Assembly: GCA_016721875.1 (NCBI GenBank)
Contig: JADKHG010000002.1
Span: forward strand, 372,001 to 436,000
DNA length: 64,000 bases
DNA from: Sphingomonadales bacterium
GTDB taxonomy: Bacteria; Pseudomonadota; Alphaproteobacteria; Sphingomonadales; Sphingomonadaceae
Direction: 5' to 3'
In this document: in pieces, positions 16,889 to 26,537 of the stretch
How the letters are laid out: each line of letters begins with the position of its first letter
Position numbering within the stretch: position 1 is the stretch's first letter
The notes under the pieces: model-generated
What the model was told of the DNA's origin: nothing
Seen by the model: the letters and a program-made list of their open reading frames with translations, nothing else
The model's database searches: none
Translations under genes and position numbers: made by a program

Positions 16889-17975
16889 TGTGCGTGGCGC
16901 TCCAATCGGCCTTGGCGCTCCAGGTTTCAATCGAGCCAGAAACCGTACAACCCTTTTCGCCCGCTGCAATATGACCGATCCGGAACACCACTTCACCAGC
17001 GGCTTCCAGCGCGGCTATGGCATCGGCAACATCGCTCTCTGCAACTACAACCGCCATGCCAATGCCGCAGTTAAAGGTGCGTGCCATTTCTTCGGGTTCG
17101 ATATTGCCCTGGGCTTGCAGGAAGGCCATCATCCGCGGCTGCTCCCAAGCGTCGGCATCAATATGCGCATGCAGGCCATCGGGCAGGATGCGCGGGACAT
17201 TTTCGAGAAGACCGCCGCCGGTGATATGCGCCAAAGCGTGAACCTTGCCGCTGCGCACCAGCGGAAGCAGTGACTTCACATATATCCGCGTGGGAGCCAT
17301 CAGCGCGTCGATCAGCAGCGTGTCGAAATCGAACAGCGCAGGCCGGTCAAGTTTCCAGCCCTTGTCGGCGGCGAGGCGGCGCACCAGCGAGAAACCGTTC
17401 GAATGCACGCCAGAGGAAGCAAGTCCGAGAATCACATCGCCAGCGGCCACCTTGTCGGCAGTCAGCACCTGATCGCGTTCGACTGCACCAACGCAAAACC
17501 CTGCAAGGTCATAGTCGCCCTCGCTATACATGCCCGGCATTTCCGCCGTTTCGCCGCCGATCAGCGCGCAGCCCGCCTGTTTGCAGCCTTCGGCAATGCT
17601 GGCGACGACGGCGGTGGCGACATCATTGTCGAGTTTGCCGGTCGCGTAATAATCGAGGAAGAACAGAGGCTCTGCGCCCTGGACGATCAAATCATTGGCG
17701 CACATCGCAACAAGGTCGATGCCAACGCCGTCATGCTTGCAGCTTTCGATGGCGAGTTTCAGCTTTGTACCCACGCCGTCATTGGCCGCGACCAGCAGCG
17801 GATCGTTGAAACCCGCAGCCTTGAGGTCAAAAAAGCCGCCAAATCCACCCAAGTCCGCATTTGCACCGGCACGGCGGGTAGCCTTTGCCAGCGGCGCAAT
17901 CGCGCGGATCAGGGCGTTGCCGGTTTCGATCGAGACGCCAGCCTTGGCGTAGGTATAGGATTCATCCTCGCTCAT
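16881..17975 (-). CDS. purM: Phosphoribosylformylglycinamidine cyclo-ligase
   Basis: PurM closes the imidazole ring of purines, converting FGAM to AIR with ATP. The protein has the family order: YTYAKAGVSIETGNALI, then GGFGGFFDLK, VAANDGVGTKLK, the CANDLIVQGAEPLFFLDYYATG block, GGETAEMPGMY and the THITGGGL region. I place the start at 17975 (MSEDESYTY), preceded by GGCGG, which gives 364 residues; the longer frame to 18008 adds unconserved residues. It forms an operon with purN and diverges from the DUF2066 gene. Confidence 0.95.
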   Translation of the reverse strand: MSEDESYTYAKAGVSIETGNALIRAIAPLAKATRRAGANADLGGFGGFFDLKAAGFNDPLLVAANDGVGTKLKLAIESCKHDGVGIDLVAMCANDLIVQGAEPLFFLDYYATGKLDNDVATAVVASIAEGCKQAGCALIGGETAEMPGMYSEGDYDLAGFCVGAVERDQVLTADKVAAGDVILGLASSGVHSNGFSLVRRLAADKGWKLDRPALFDFDTLLIDALMAPTRIYVKSLLPLVRSGKVHALAHITGGGLLENVPRILPDGLHAHIDADAWEQPRMMAFLQAQGNIEPEEMARTFNCGIGMAVVVAESDVADAIAALEAAGEVVFRIGHIAAGEKGCTVSGSIETWSAKADWSATHNG

Positions 17976-18032
17976 TTTACCGCCGCTAGCGACTTCCTCG
18001 ATTTCCATTCATAAGTCGCCAAAGGGCGCGCA

Positions 18033-19305
18033 ATGTCGCTGTTATCGAAGAAGCATCGCTGGAAATTGTTGCTGGCCCTCCCGTTCGCATTGGGGGCGTC
18101 GTCGCTTTGCTTACGCCCAGATTGAGGGCCCAAAGCGCGGAATTGCCCCGATTGCCAGCACCGGAGACTTTGAAACCGTAGGGATTGAAGTCAACACGAC
18201 CGGCAAAAATGCTGAAGAAGCACGTCGTGCCGGATGGGAAGAAGCGCAGCGGAAAGGCTGGTCGCAATTATGGGCAAAGACTCACGGCGGGTCCGGTGCT
18301 TCGCTGTCTGATGGAACACTCAATGGTATTGTGTCAGCCATTATAGTCGAAGAAGAACAGATCGGCCCGCGCCGCTATGTCGCCAGACTGGGCGTAGCTT
18401 TTGACCGCGCGCGGGCGGGACAATTGCTCGGCGTAAAGGGAATTGGCCGCAAATCCGCGCCATTGCTGGTGATTCCCATCATGCAAAGCGGTGCCGCGCC
18501 GATTGTGTTTGAACGCCAGACCTCGTGGCAACGTGCCTGGGCCAAATTCCGCACTGCCGACAGCAAGATCGATTATGTGCGCCCCAATGGTGGCGGCGGC
18601 GAATCGCTGTTGCTCAATGCCGGGCAGCTTGACCGACGCAGCCGCAACTGGTGGCGGGTGATTCTCGACCAGTTCGGTGCGGCTGACGTGATCTACCCGA
18701 TTGTCAGACTCGAACGGCAATGGCCCGGCGGACCCGTAATCGGGCGCTTTGCTGCGCGCTACGGCCCCGAAAACCGCTTCATCGGCAGCTTCACCTTGCG
18801 TGCAAACAACGCACAGGGCGTTCCGGCGATGATGGAAGAGGGCGTCCGCAAGATGGACGAAATGTTCCAGAATGCTTTCCAGTCAGGCCGACTGCGCGCC
18901 GAGGCGGCATTGCTTCTTGAAGACACAATCGACGCCGAAGATCTGGAAGAACTCGAAGAGGCCGCCGAAGCTGCCGAGGCAGCCGAGGACAAGGATCCGC
19001 TGGCATCGGCGGTCGAATCGGTCGCTGATGAAGCCAAAGAAGAGAAAAAGAACGATGGCGACAAGCAGGGCAGCCAGCCAGCAACTCCGCCCCAACCGGC
19101 GCAGCAGGTAACAGTCAGCGTTCAGGTCAGCACACCCAATCCCGAGGCGGTTGACCGTGCCGAGGCGACGCTGCGCGGTATTCCGGGCGTTCGTTCTGTC
19201 GTCACCACCAGTCTTGCTCTGGGTGGTACATCGGTCATTCGGGTGACCTATCAGGGCGATCCGGCGGCGCTCAATTCCGCGTTGCAGTCGCGCGGTTTCC
19301 GGTAA
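18033..19305 (+). CDS. Exported DUF2066 protein, frameshifted near signal peptide
   Basis: The ATG at 18033 opens a signal peptide (KLLLALPFALGASSLAYA) and the frame breaks in a TTT run (18106-18108); removing one T joins it to a long frame beginning in the sequence IEGPKRGIAPIAST. The domain (about residues 30-210) matches DUF2066, with PIMQSGAAPIVFERQTSWQRAW and RLERQWPGGPVIGRF. A middle acidic stretch rich in Glu and Ala (LEELEEAAEAAEAAEDKD) leads to a C-terminal piece (VTVSVQVSTPNPEAVDRAE) that resembles an ACT-like or heavy-metal-associated fold. Proteins of this group often precede hda in sphingomonads, as here. Function is unknown. Confidence 0.8.
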
Positions 19306-19326
19306 GCAACCCTTGCCGCGCGCGGC

Positions 19327-19935
19327 ATGACAGCCAAATCCATGAAACAGATCGTATTGCCATTTGACGAATTAAGGCCCGACAAGGTCGATGATTGCCT
19401 GATCATCACCAACGCCAACAGCGCGGCCTTTTCGGCATTGGGCAATTCATCGGCCTGGCCGGGGCATTGTGCAATCCTTGTCGGCCCCGCGCGTTCGGGC
19501 AAGTCGATGCTCGCGCGCTATTTCGAAAGCCAAGGCGGGCTGGCATTTGACGATGCCGATGCGCTGGACGACGAAACGCTGTTCCACAAATGGAATGAAG
19601 CCCGGGGAAAGGATTTGTCTCTGTTGCTCGTGTCGGCGCACATGCCGGCAGACTGGAACATATCACTGCCCGACCTGAAATCGCGTCTGGCAACGGCGCA
19701 GATCATTCTGCTCGACCAACCCGACGATGAACTGGCCGAACAGTTGATGCTCAAACTGTTTCGCGATCGGGGGACATCGATTGGCATCGATGCGCTCGCT
19801 TATGCTCTGCGGCGGATCGAACGGAGTTATGCCGGAATTGAGGCATTTGTCCGCCGCGCCAACCAGTTTTCGCTTTCAGAAGGCGGTGCATTGACACTGC
19901 CGCGCGTGAAACGGCTGCTCGAAACCGAGCGATAG
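19327..19935 (+). CDS. hdaA: Hda-like DnaA-related regulator
   Basis: HdaA is the alphaproteobacterial Hda relative that, with the sliding clamp, promotes hydrolysis of DnaA-bound ATP. The 202-residue protein has an N-terminal QIVLPFDELR segment, which could serve as the clamp-binding site, a P-loop GPARSGKS at 53-60 and a Walker B-like DDADALDDETLFHKWN. Sensor-type residues near LKSRL and RRIERSYAGIEAF follow. The start is uncertain: ATG 19327 or ATG 19342 (MKQIVLPFD), the latter matching the usual short N terminus. It follows the DUF2066 gene, a common pairing. Confidence 0.82.
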   Translation: MTAKSMKQIVLPFDELRPDKVDDCLIITNANSAAFSALGNSSAWPGHCAILVGPARSGKSMLARYFESQGGLAFDDADALDDETLFHKWNEARGKDLSLLLVSAHMPADWNISLPDLKSRLATAQIILLDQPDDELAEQLMLKLFRDRGTSIGIDALAYALRRIERSYAGIEAFVRRANQFSLSEGGALTLPRVKRLLETER

Positions 19936-20053
19936 GCGCTGCGTGTGCGATTTTTGACGCGGCGCAATGACTGCGGGTTGAGTTTTGGGAAACGCTGGTC
20001 TTTAGCAGAATGAAAATGCGCCAGCCGCAATATGAAGCAGGGACAGTCCGTAT

Positions 20054-21282
20054 ATGGATAAATTTGACGTTGTAATCGTTGGTGCCGGTCATGGCGGAGC
20101 CTCTGCCGCGATTGCGTTGCGGCAGGCGGGGCTGACGGGATCGATTTTGGTGGTCGGGCGCGAACCTGAATTGCCCTATGAACGGCCACCCTTGTCCAAG
20201 GAATATTTTTCGGGCGAGAAGGAATTTGAACGGATCGGTATCCGCCCTGCGGCATTTTGGGAAGAACGGCAGGTTGAGTTCCGCACCTGCATCGAAGTGA
20301 CGGCAATCAACGCCGCTGATCAGACAGCCACATTGTCCGATGGCACGACAATCGGCTTTGGCGACATGATCTGGGCCGCAGGCGGCGATCCACGCAAACT
20401 GAGCTGTCCGGGGCAGAGCTTGCCGGAATCCACTCTGTTCGCACCCGCGCCGATGTCGATGCAATGCTGGCTGAATTGCCTTATGTCGATCAAGTGGTGG
20501 TGATTGGTGGCGGTTATATCGGGCTGGAGGCGGCGGCGGTGCTGACCAAATTCGGCAAGAAGGTCGTCTTGCTCGAAGCACTGCCGCGGATTCTGGCGCG
20601 TGTTGCCGGTGAGACATTGTCCGAATTTTACGAGGCAGAACATCGCGCGCACGGCGTTGACCTGCGGACCAATGTTTCGGTTTCGGAAATTGTTGGCGAC
20701 GGTGCCAAAGTCAGCGGCGTGAAGCTCGCTGATGGCACCGTGATCCCGGCGCAAATGGTCATTGTCGGTATCGGCATCATCGCTTGCGTGGAGCCTTTGC
20801 TGGCGGCAGGTGCCGAAGGTGGCAATGGCGTGAATGTCGATGCGCATTGCCGCACTACCCTGCCGCATATCTATGCGATTGGCGACTGCGCGGCGCATAG
20901 CAACGGCTTTGCCGATGGCGCCATGATCCGGCTCGAATCGGTGCAGAACGCCAATGATCAGGCAACAATCGCCGCGAAGGCGATATGCGGCGAGTTGTTA
21001 CCTTATGGTGCAACACCGTGGTTCTGGTCGAACCAATATGATCTGCGCTTGCAAACAGTCGGTCTTTCAACTGGGCACGACCAGACGGTGGTTCGCGGCG
21101 ACACAGCTGCGCGCAGCTTCTCGGTGATCTATCTGAAACAAGGCCGCGTGATCGCACTTGATTGCGTCAATGCGGTCAAGGACTATGTGCAGGGGCGTAA
21201 GCTGGTCGAGGGCAGGGTGGTGGTTGAACCCGCAAAGCTTGCCGACGCAGGTGTGCCTTTGAAGGAAATGATCGAAGGCTAG
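20054..21282 (+). CDS. FAD/NAD-dependent ferredoxin-type reductase, frameshifted
   Basis: Two frames join into one protein of about 409 residues related to rubredoxin/putidaredoxin reductases. The N-terminal FAD motif VVIVGAGHGGASAAIALRQAG and the RPPLSKEYF segment lie in the first frame; the NAD-binding motif VVIGGGYIGLEAAAVL and the FAD-ribityl contact YAIGDCAAHSNG lie in the second. One G appears missing near 20422; restoring it reads QSLAGIHSVRTRADVDAMLAELP. It would pass electrons from NADH to an iron-sulfur or rubredoxin-type protein, but no partner gene is adjacent. Confidence 0.85.
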
Positions 21283-21283
21283 T

Positions 21284-21613
21284 TCAACCGCAGTTGATCT
21301 GAACAATCACATCCTTGTCATCATGGAAAATGTTCAGCCGAAGTGGCGAAAAATCCATTGTGATCATGCCATTTTGCGGCGCGACGCGGACAGTGTCTGC
21401 CTTTGCCTGCATTTTTAGGCTGGCAATCAGTTCGGGCGTCAGCGTCTTGCCAATCGCATTGTCGATGCCTTTGGTTGAACAGGCACCCTTCAAATCTGCC
21501 ATGTCGTTTGGTGGCGTAGAAGATGATTCGGTCTGGCTCTTCGGCGCATTGGGGATGCAACCGGCTAAGGACAGCGCGGTGATTAGGGCTGCGGTTCTGG
21601 CACTGTTTCGCAT
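21284..21613 (-). CDS. I78-family peptidase inhibitor-like lipoprotein
   Basis: The 109-residue protein has a lipoprotein signal ending SLAGC (Cys19). Its C-terminal part, VRVAPQNGMITMDFSPLRL followed by NIFHDDKDVIVQINCG, matches the I78 (elastase-inhibitor) family pattern, in which a Cys near the start of the domain (here Cys44 in KGACSTKG) pairs with the final Cys. Such proteins are thought to inhibit serine proteases in the periplasm. The start overlaps the end of rnd by 31 bases on the same strand, so the two are probably co-transcribed. Confidence 0.75.
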   Translation of the reverse strand: MRNSARTAALITALSLAGCIPNAPKSQTESSSTPPNDMADLKGACSTKGIDNAIGKTLTPELIASLKMQAKADTVRVAPQNGMITMDFSPLRLNIFHDDKDVIVQINCG

Positions 21614-22788
21614 GGGGGAGCCTCCTCGGTGCGCGTCATCTTCAGCTTGCCATTGACCACGGCGAAAGCAAGTCTGCCTTCGACCAGATCAAGCGCGTCA
21701 CGACCAAATTGTTCGAACCGCCAGCCGTTGAGCAGTTCCAGACCCTCACGATCACCGGCGGCAAGACGTTCAAGTTCGTCACTGCGCGTGATAAGGCGCG
21801 CTGCGACATTGATTTCGCGTGAACGGATTTTGAGCAGAAGCTTGAGTAAGTCGGCAACCAGTGCGCCATCTTTGCCGGGGCCGGGTCCGTTGCTGCTGCG
21901 GTCGGGCATCAAATCGCGCGACAAAGGCTCGGACGCCTCAATCGCCTCCATCAACCGCGCACCGATTTCATTGTCTTTCCAGGCCGGCGACAGGCCGCGC
22001 ACTTTGGGCAGATCGGCCTGAACTCTTGGCGGGTGCGAGGCGATGTCGGCGATCGTCTCATCTTTCATGATCCGACCGCGCGGGATATTCTTGCGCTGGG
22101 CCTCGCGTTCGCGCCATGCACCCATGGCAACGACTCGGCCTAGAACATCGGCCTTGCGCGATTGAATCTTAATCCGCTTCCACGCCTGTTCGGGATCGTT
22201 GCGGTAATTGTCAGGATTGGCGAGCCGCTCCATCTCGTCATTCAGCCAGACACCGCGCCCGGTCTTCACCAGCTTTTCGAGCATCATCGGGAATATTGTC
22301 GCGAGGTGGGTGACGTCACCAATGGCATAGTCGATCTGCCGCTTGTCGAGCGGGCGGCGTGACCAGTCGGTGAAGCGCGCGCCTTTGTCGAGATGGATGC
22401 CGAGCCAGAGATCGACGAGATTGGAATAACCCACCTGCTCGCCTTGACCCAGTGCCATTGCCGCGATCTGTGTATCGAACAAGGGGTGCGGGGTTTTGCC
22501 GGTCAGGTTGAAGAAGATTTCAATATCCTGCCCACCTGCGTGGAAAACCTTCAGCACATCTTCGTTGTTGCAAAGCAGGTCCAGCATCGGCGCCATATCC
22601 AGCCCGGGAGCTTTGGGATCGATGGCGGCGGCCTCATTTTCGTCGGCGAGCTGGACGAGGCAGAGTTCAGGATAGAAGGTGTTCTCTCGCATGAATTCGG
22701 TATCGACTGCGACGAAATTGGATTGGGCCAAACGCGCGCAGAAGGCGGCGAGTTGTGCGCTGTCGGTGATGAGTGGATGAATCTGCAT
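21583..22788 (-). CDS. rnd: Ribonuclease D
   Basis: RNase D is a 3'-5' exonuclease that trims tRNA and other small RNA ends. The DEDD acidic residues are visible in VAVDTEFMRENTFYPELCLVQL, VFHAGGQDIEIF and the segment RRPLDKRQIDYAIGDV, which carries the Tyr of the DEDDy class. An HRDC-type helical region follows (WREREAQRKNIPRGRIMKDE). The 401-residue length is typical. The gene diverges from aspS with about 105 bases between starts. Confidence 0.95.
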   Translation of the reverse strand: MQIHPLITDSAQLAAFCARLAQSNFVAVDTEFMRENTFYPELCLVQLADENEAAAIDPKAPGLDMAPMLDLLCNNEDVLKVFHAGGQDIEIFFNLTGKTPHPLFDTQIAAMALGQGEQVGYSNLVDLWLGIHLDKGARFTDWSRRPLDKRQIDYAIGDVTHLATIFPMMLEKLVKTGRGVWLNDEMERLANPDNYRNDPEQAWKRIKIQSRKADVLGRVVAMGAWREREAQRKNIPRGRIMKDETIADIASHPPRVQADLPKVRGLSPAWKDNEIGARLMEAIEASEPLSRDLMPDRSSNGPGPGKDGALVADLLKLLLKIRSREINVAARLITRSDELERLAAGDREGLELLNGWRFEQFGRDALDLVEGRLAFAVVNGKLKMTRTEEAPPCETVPEPQP

Positions 22789-22893
22789 TGGCGATGGCCC
22801 ATAACAGGCAATCGCAACTTGACAAAGGGGCGTTGCAGCGGTCTAGCGCCGCCTTCATATTTTCCTGTCGAAAACCCAAGAAAAAGACCAAAA

Positions 22894-24678
22894 ATGCACG
22901 CATATCGTACCCATAAATGCGCCGAACTGAGCGCCTCCCATGTCGGTGAAACCGTCCGCCTTTCAGGCTGGGTGCACCGCAAGCGTGACCATGGCGGTGT
23001 CCTTTTCGTCGATTTGCGTGACCATTATGGCATGACTCAGATCGTAGCTGACAGTGACAGCCCTGCGCTTCCGGTGCTCGAAGGGCTGCGGATCGAAAGC
23101 GTGATCACCATTGACGGTGAGGTGAAGGCGCGCAGCGCAGCAACGGTGAATCCGAACCTGCCCACCGGTGAAATCGAAGTGTTCGCCCGCAGCATCACGG
23201 TGCAGAGCCGCGCCGAGGAATTGCCGCTGCCAGTGGCTGGCGAGCAGGAATATCCCGAGGAAATTCGCCTCAAATACCGCTTTCTCGACCTGCGCCGCGA
23301 AACGCTGCACGCCAATATCGTCAAGCGTACGCAGATCATCCGCGAAACGCGCCGCCGGATGGAAGATATCGGCTTTACCGAATATTCGACGCCGATCTTG
23401 ACCGCATCGTCGCCTGAAGGCGCGCGCGATTTCCTTGTCCCAAGTCGCATTCACCCCGGCAAATTCTTCGCGCTGCCGCAGGCACCGCAGCAATACAAGC
23501 AGTTGCTGATGGTGGCTGGCTTCGACCGCTATTTCCAGATTGCACCTTGCTTCCGTGACGAAGACCCGCGCGCCGACCGTTTGCCCGGCGAATTCTATCA
23601 GCTTGACCTCGAGATGAGCTTTGTCACGCAGGAAGAAGTGTGGGAGACGATGGAGCCGGTGATGGCCGGTGTCTTCGAAAGCTTTGCCGAAGGCCGTAAG
23701 GTTACGCCTGCCGGTGACTTCCCGCGCATTCCCTATCGCCAAGCGATGCTCGATTATGGTACTGACAAGCCCGATTTGCGCAACCCGCTGATCATCAAGG
23801 ACGTGACCGAGCATTTTCGCTCCTCGGGCTTTGGTCTGTTTGAAAAGATAGTCGGTTCGGGCGGCGTTGTTCGCGCCGTTCCCGCACCAAAGACCGCCGA
23901 AAAGAGCCGCAAATTCTTCGATGACATGAACGAATGGGCGCGCAGTGAAGGCCATGCCGGGCTTGGCTACGTCACCCGCAAGGGCGGCGAATTTGGCGGA
24001 CCTATCGCCAAAAACCACGGCGAAGAAGGCATGCAAGCGCTTTACGACGCCATCGGCCTTGGTCCCGATGATGGCTGTTTCTTTGCTGCTGGCAAGGAAG
24101 AGCAAGCTGCTAAACTGGCGGGGGCCGCGCGCACGCGCTGTGGCGAGCAGCTTGAACTGATCGAACAGGACGCGTTCCGTTTCTGCTGGATCATCGACTT
24201 CCCCTTCTACGAATGGAGCGAGGAAGAGAAGAAGATCGACTTTGCGCACAACCCGTTCTCGATGCCGCAAGGCGGGCTTGAGGCGTTGGAAAGTCAGGAT
24301 CCGCTGACGATCAAGGCCTATCAATATGACATGGTTTGCAATGGCTATGAGCTTGCCTCTGGCTCGATCCGCAACCAGCATCCTGATCTGATGGTCAAAG
24401 CGTTCGAGTTAACCGGCTTGACGCAGGCTGATGTAGAGGAGCGCTTTGGCGGCATGTACCGCGCGTTCCAATATGGCGCACCGCCGCATGGCGGCATGGC
24501 GGCAGGTGTCGACCGTATGGTGATGTTGCTCTGCGGCGTACAGAATCTGCGCGAAATCACATTGTTCCCTATGAACCAGCGTGCCGAAGACCTGTTGATG
24601 GGCGCACCATCGCCAGCAGAATTGAAGCAGTTGCGCGAATTGCATATTCGGGTCATTGAACAACCCAAGCAGGGATAG
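22894..24678 (+). CDS. aspS: Aspartyl-tRNA synthetase
   Basis: AspS charges tRNA-Asp (or tRNA-Asp and tRNA-Asn in non-discriminating types). The 594-residue protein has the OB-fold anticodon domain (VRLSGWVHRKRDHGGVLFVDLRD), the class II core with FRDEDPRADR (motif 2), a GAD insertion domain around residues 285-420 and motif 3 in GGMAAGVDRMVMLL. I use ATG 22894 because the upstream extension of this frame lies antisense to rnd and resembles nothing. Whether it also misacylates tRNA-Asn cannot be judged here. Confidence 0.97.
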   Translation: MHAYRTHKCAELSASHVGETVRLSGWVHRKRDHGGVLFVDLRDHYGMTQIVADSDSPALPVLEGLRIESVITIDGEVKARSAATVNPNLPTGEIEVFARSITVQSRAEELPLPVAGEQEYPEEIRLKYRFLDLRRETLHANIVKRTQIIRETRRRMEDIGFTEYSTPILTASSPEGARDFLVPSRIHPGKFFALPQAPQQYKQLLMVAGFDRYFQIAPCFRDEDPRADRLPGEFYQLDLEMSFVTQEEVWETMEPVMAGVFESFAEGRKVTPAGDFPRIPYRQAMLDYGTDKPDLRNPLIIKDVTEHFRSSGFGLFEKIVGSGGVVRAVPAPKTAEKSRKFFDDMNEWARSEGHAGLGYVTRKGGEFGGPIAKNHGEEGMQALYDAIGLGPDDGCFFAAGKEEQAAKLAGAARTRCGEQLELIEQDAFRFCWIIDFPFYEWSEEEKKIDFAHNPFSMPQGGLEALESQDPLTIKAYQYDMVCNGYELASGSIRNQHPDLMVKAFELTGLTQADVEERFGGMYRAFQYGAPPHGGMAAGVDRMVMLLCGVQNLREITLFPMNQRAEDLLMGAPSPAELKQLRELHIRVIEQPKQG

Positions 24679-24702
24679 GCGATCAAACGAAAAGGGGCCG
24701 GG

Positions 24703-25665
24703 ATGAAGCAGGTATATTCACGAGCGCTTGGCAGTGTTGCTGCGGCGCTTTCGCTGATTGCGATGTTGCAGCCTGCTTCGGCCGAAACACTTCGCGTTCC
24801 AGACCATATTCCAAGCGGTAATCCCGATTTCCTGACCATTCAGTCGATAGCGCTTGGCGCGTTCCAAGGCGATGACGGAAATGCGTTGAGCCATGTGGTC
24901 GAAGCACGACTGGCGGGATTCCGGGGTGAGGACGGACCGTTTTTCAATGTCATCGTTGACGGCAATGGGACCAAGCCCGATGCGATTGCCACAGGCTCTG
25001 CTCGCGTTTCGGTCGAAACATTTCGCAATTGGCAAAAACGCGAAATTTGCGATGAAAAGGACGCTGACAAAAAGTGCCTGCGGTATCGCGACGTTCCGAT
25101 GGATTGTACGCGGCGGATTGTCTCCATCAGCACGCAATTGCGGTTTCACTCTCCTTCAGATGGTCGGGTGTTATTGTCAGATGGTGCGCAGCGCAGGCAA
25201 GAGAAAGTAATTTGCCCCGATGACAGCTCCAGTCCGCAGACGGTCGATGAAGTTGCAGACGAACTGCTACAGGCATCGGTGCTCTCTTTGATTCCTGAGC
25301 TAGCCCCGCGACAGGGCAATTATTACGTCAAGCTGCGTGAGGAAACCGGCGGGCTTGCAAAGCCGGCGATCAAGCGGTTTCGCGCCGCAATCAAACTGAC
25401 CAAAACAAATCCATCGGCGGCATGTGCGGAGTTTGACGCCCTTGCAGGAGATGGACCGCAAAATGCAGCGCTGGCATTTGATCGCGCCGTTTGTGCAGAA
25501 GGGCGTGGCGATGTTGATTCGGCGCTTTCAATTTACAACAATCTTCGGTCGCAAAATTCCAACGATCAATTTGCCTCTGAGGGAATCCGGCGTATCGACA
25601 AAAATCGCAGAGCACTTGCTGAAATCACAGCGCGCAGGGCCTGGGTCAACGGACGCTCCAAATAG
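24703..25665 (+). CDS. Exported protein of unknown function with TPR-like C terminus
   Basis: This 320-residue protein has a clear signal peptide (AAALSLIAMLQPASA) and is probably periplasmic. The middle part contains several Cys (ICDEKDADKKCLRY, MDCTRR, VICPDDSS) that may form disulfides. The last 100 residues (FRAAIKLTKTNPSAACAEFDALAG, then AALAFDRAVCAEGRGDVDSALSIYNNL) look like two tetratricopeptide-type helical repeats. It sits 24 bases after aspS with its own AAAAGGGG-type ribosome site. I do not recognise the N-terminal family and assign no function. Confidence 0.7.
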   Translation: MKQVYSRALGSVAAALSLIAMLQPASAETLRVPDHIPSGNPDFLTIQSIALGAFQGDDGNALSHVVEARLAGFRGEDGPFFNVIVDGNGTKPDAIATGSARVSVETFRNWQKREICDEKDADKKCLRYRDVPMDCTRRIVSISTQLRFHSPSDGRVLLSDGAQRRQEKVICPDDSSSPQTVDEVADELLQASVLSLIPELAPRQGNYYVKLREETGGLAKPAIKRFRAAIKLTKTNPSAACAEFDALAGDGPQNAALAFDRAVCAEGRGDVDSALSIYNNLRSQNSNDQFASEGIRRIDKNRRALAEITARRAWVNGRSK

Positions 25666-25763
25666 TCAGTTTCAGACTGTCCCGATTAAGGGCAGGCCCT
25701 TCAGACCGCTTGCACCCATCGCTGACGTCCTTATGACTTCCGCTTGAATAGTGGAGGCCGAAA

Positions 25764-26537
25764 GTGGCGATTAATCTGTCCGATTTCGAAAACGGCAAGA
25801 AATACCAAGGCGACTATGACGCCGATCTGGAGAAGCTGCACGACCGATTGGCCGAACTGCAGTCGCTGCACATCATTCACAATTGCCGGACTCTGATTGT
25901 TTTCGAAGGCTGGGATGCGGCAGGCAAAGGCGGTGCGATCAAACGCCTGACTGCCAATTGGGACCCACGTTATTTTGAAGTCTTTCCCATCGGCGCACCG
26001 ACGCCTGAGGAAAAGGAACGGCATTTTCTTTGGCGTTTCTGGGCCAAATTGCCGCGCGCAAAGGAAATCACCGTTCTCGATCGCAGCCATTATGGCCGCG
26101 TGTTGGTTGAGCGCGTCGAAGGTTTTTGCACCGAAGCCGAATGGAAACGCGGATTTGACGAAATCAACGAGTTCGAAGCGCAACAGCGCGACATCAGCAC
26201 CCACATCATCAAGATTTTCCTGCACGTCACACAGGAAAAGCAGGACAAGGTTCTGAAGGAGCGGTTGAAAGACCCCGCCAAGCGCTGGAAGGTGACCGCA
26301 GAAGATTTCCGTAACCGCGAAAAACGCGACGCCTATCTTGAGGCCTTTGCGGAAATGTTTGCCGAAACCGACACGCGCTGGGCGCCTTGGAAAGTGATTG
26401 ACGGCAACAACCAAAAGGCCGCCCGCATCGCAGTCTTGGAGCACGTGGTTGAGGCGATGGAAGCGAATATCCCACAAGAGTTTCCGGCACTCGACATGGA
26501 AATAGAGAGACTAGCGGATTTGGCCTTCGGCGATTAA
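25764..26537 (+). CDS. ppk2: Polyphosphate kinase 2 family protein
   Basis: PPK2 enzymes phosphorylate nucleoside mono- or diphosphates using polyphosphate. The 257-residue protein has the Walker A motif FEGWDAAGKGGAIKRL (about residues 48-61), the Walker B-like LDRSHYGRVLVERVEGF, and the lid segment KERLKDPAKRWKVTAEDF. The single-domain length suggests class I or III; the exact nucleotide preference cannot be read from this sequence alone. It is convergent with the GreB-like gene, the stop codons overlapping by 4 bases. Confidence 0.93.
   Translation: MAINLSDFENGKKYQGDYDADLEKLHDRLAELQSLHIIHNCRTLIVFEGWDAAGKGGAIKRLTANWDPRYFEVFPIGAPTPEEKERHFLWRFWAKLPRAKEITVLDRSHYGRVLVERVEGFCTEAEWKRGFDEINEFEAQQRDISTHIIKIFLHVTQEKQDKVLKERLKDPAKRWKVTAEDFRNREKRDAYLEAFAEMFAETDTRWAPWKVIDGNNQKAARIAVLEHVVEAMEANIPQEFPALDMEIERLADLAFGD

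Noticed and set aside
22393..22893. N-terminal extension of the aspS frame
   Set aside because: It runs antisense through rnd and has no similarity to AspS; ATG 22894 gives the normal length.
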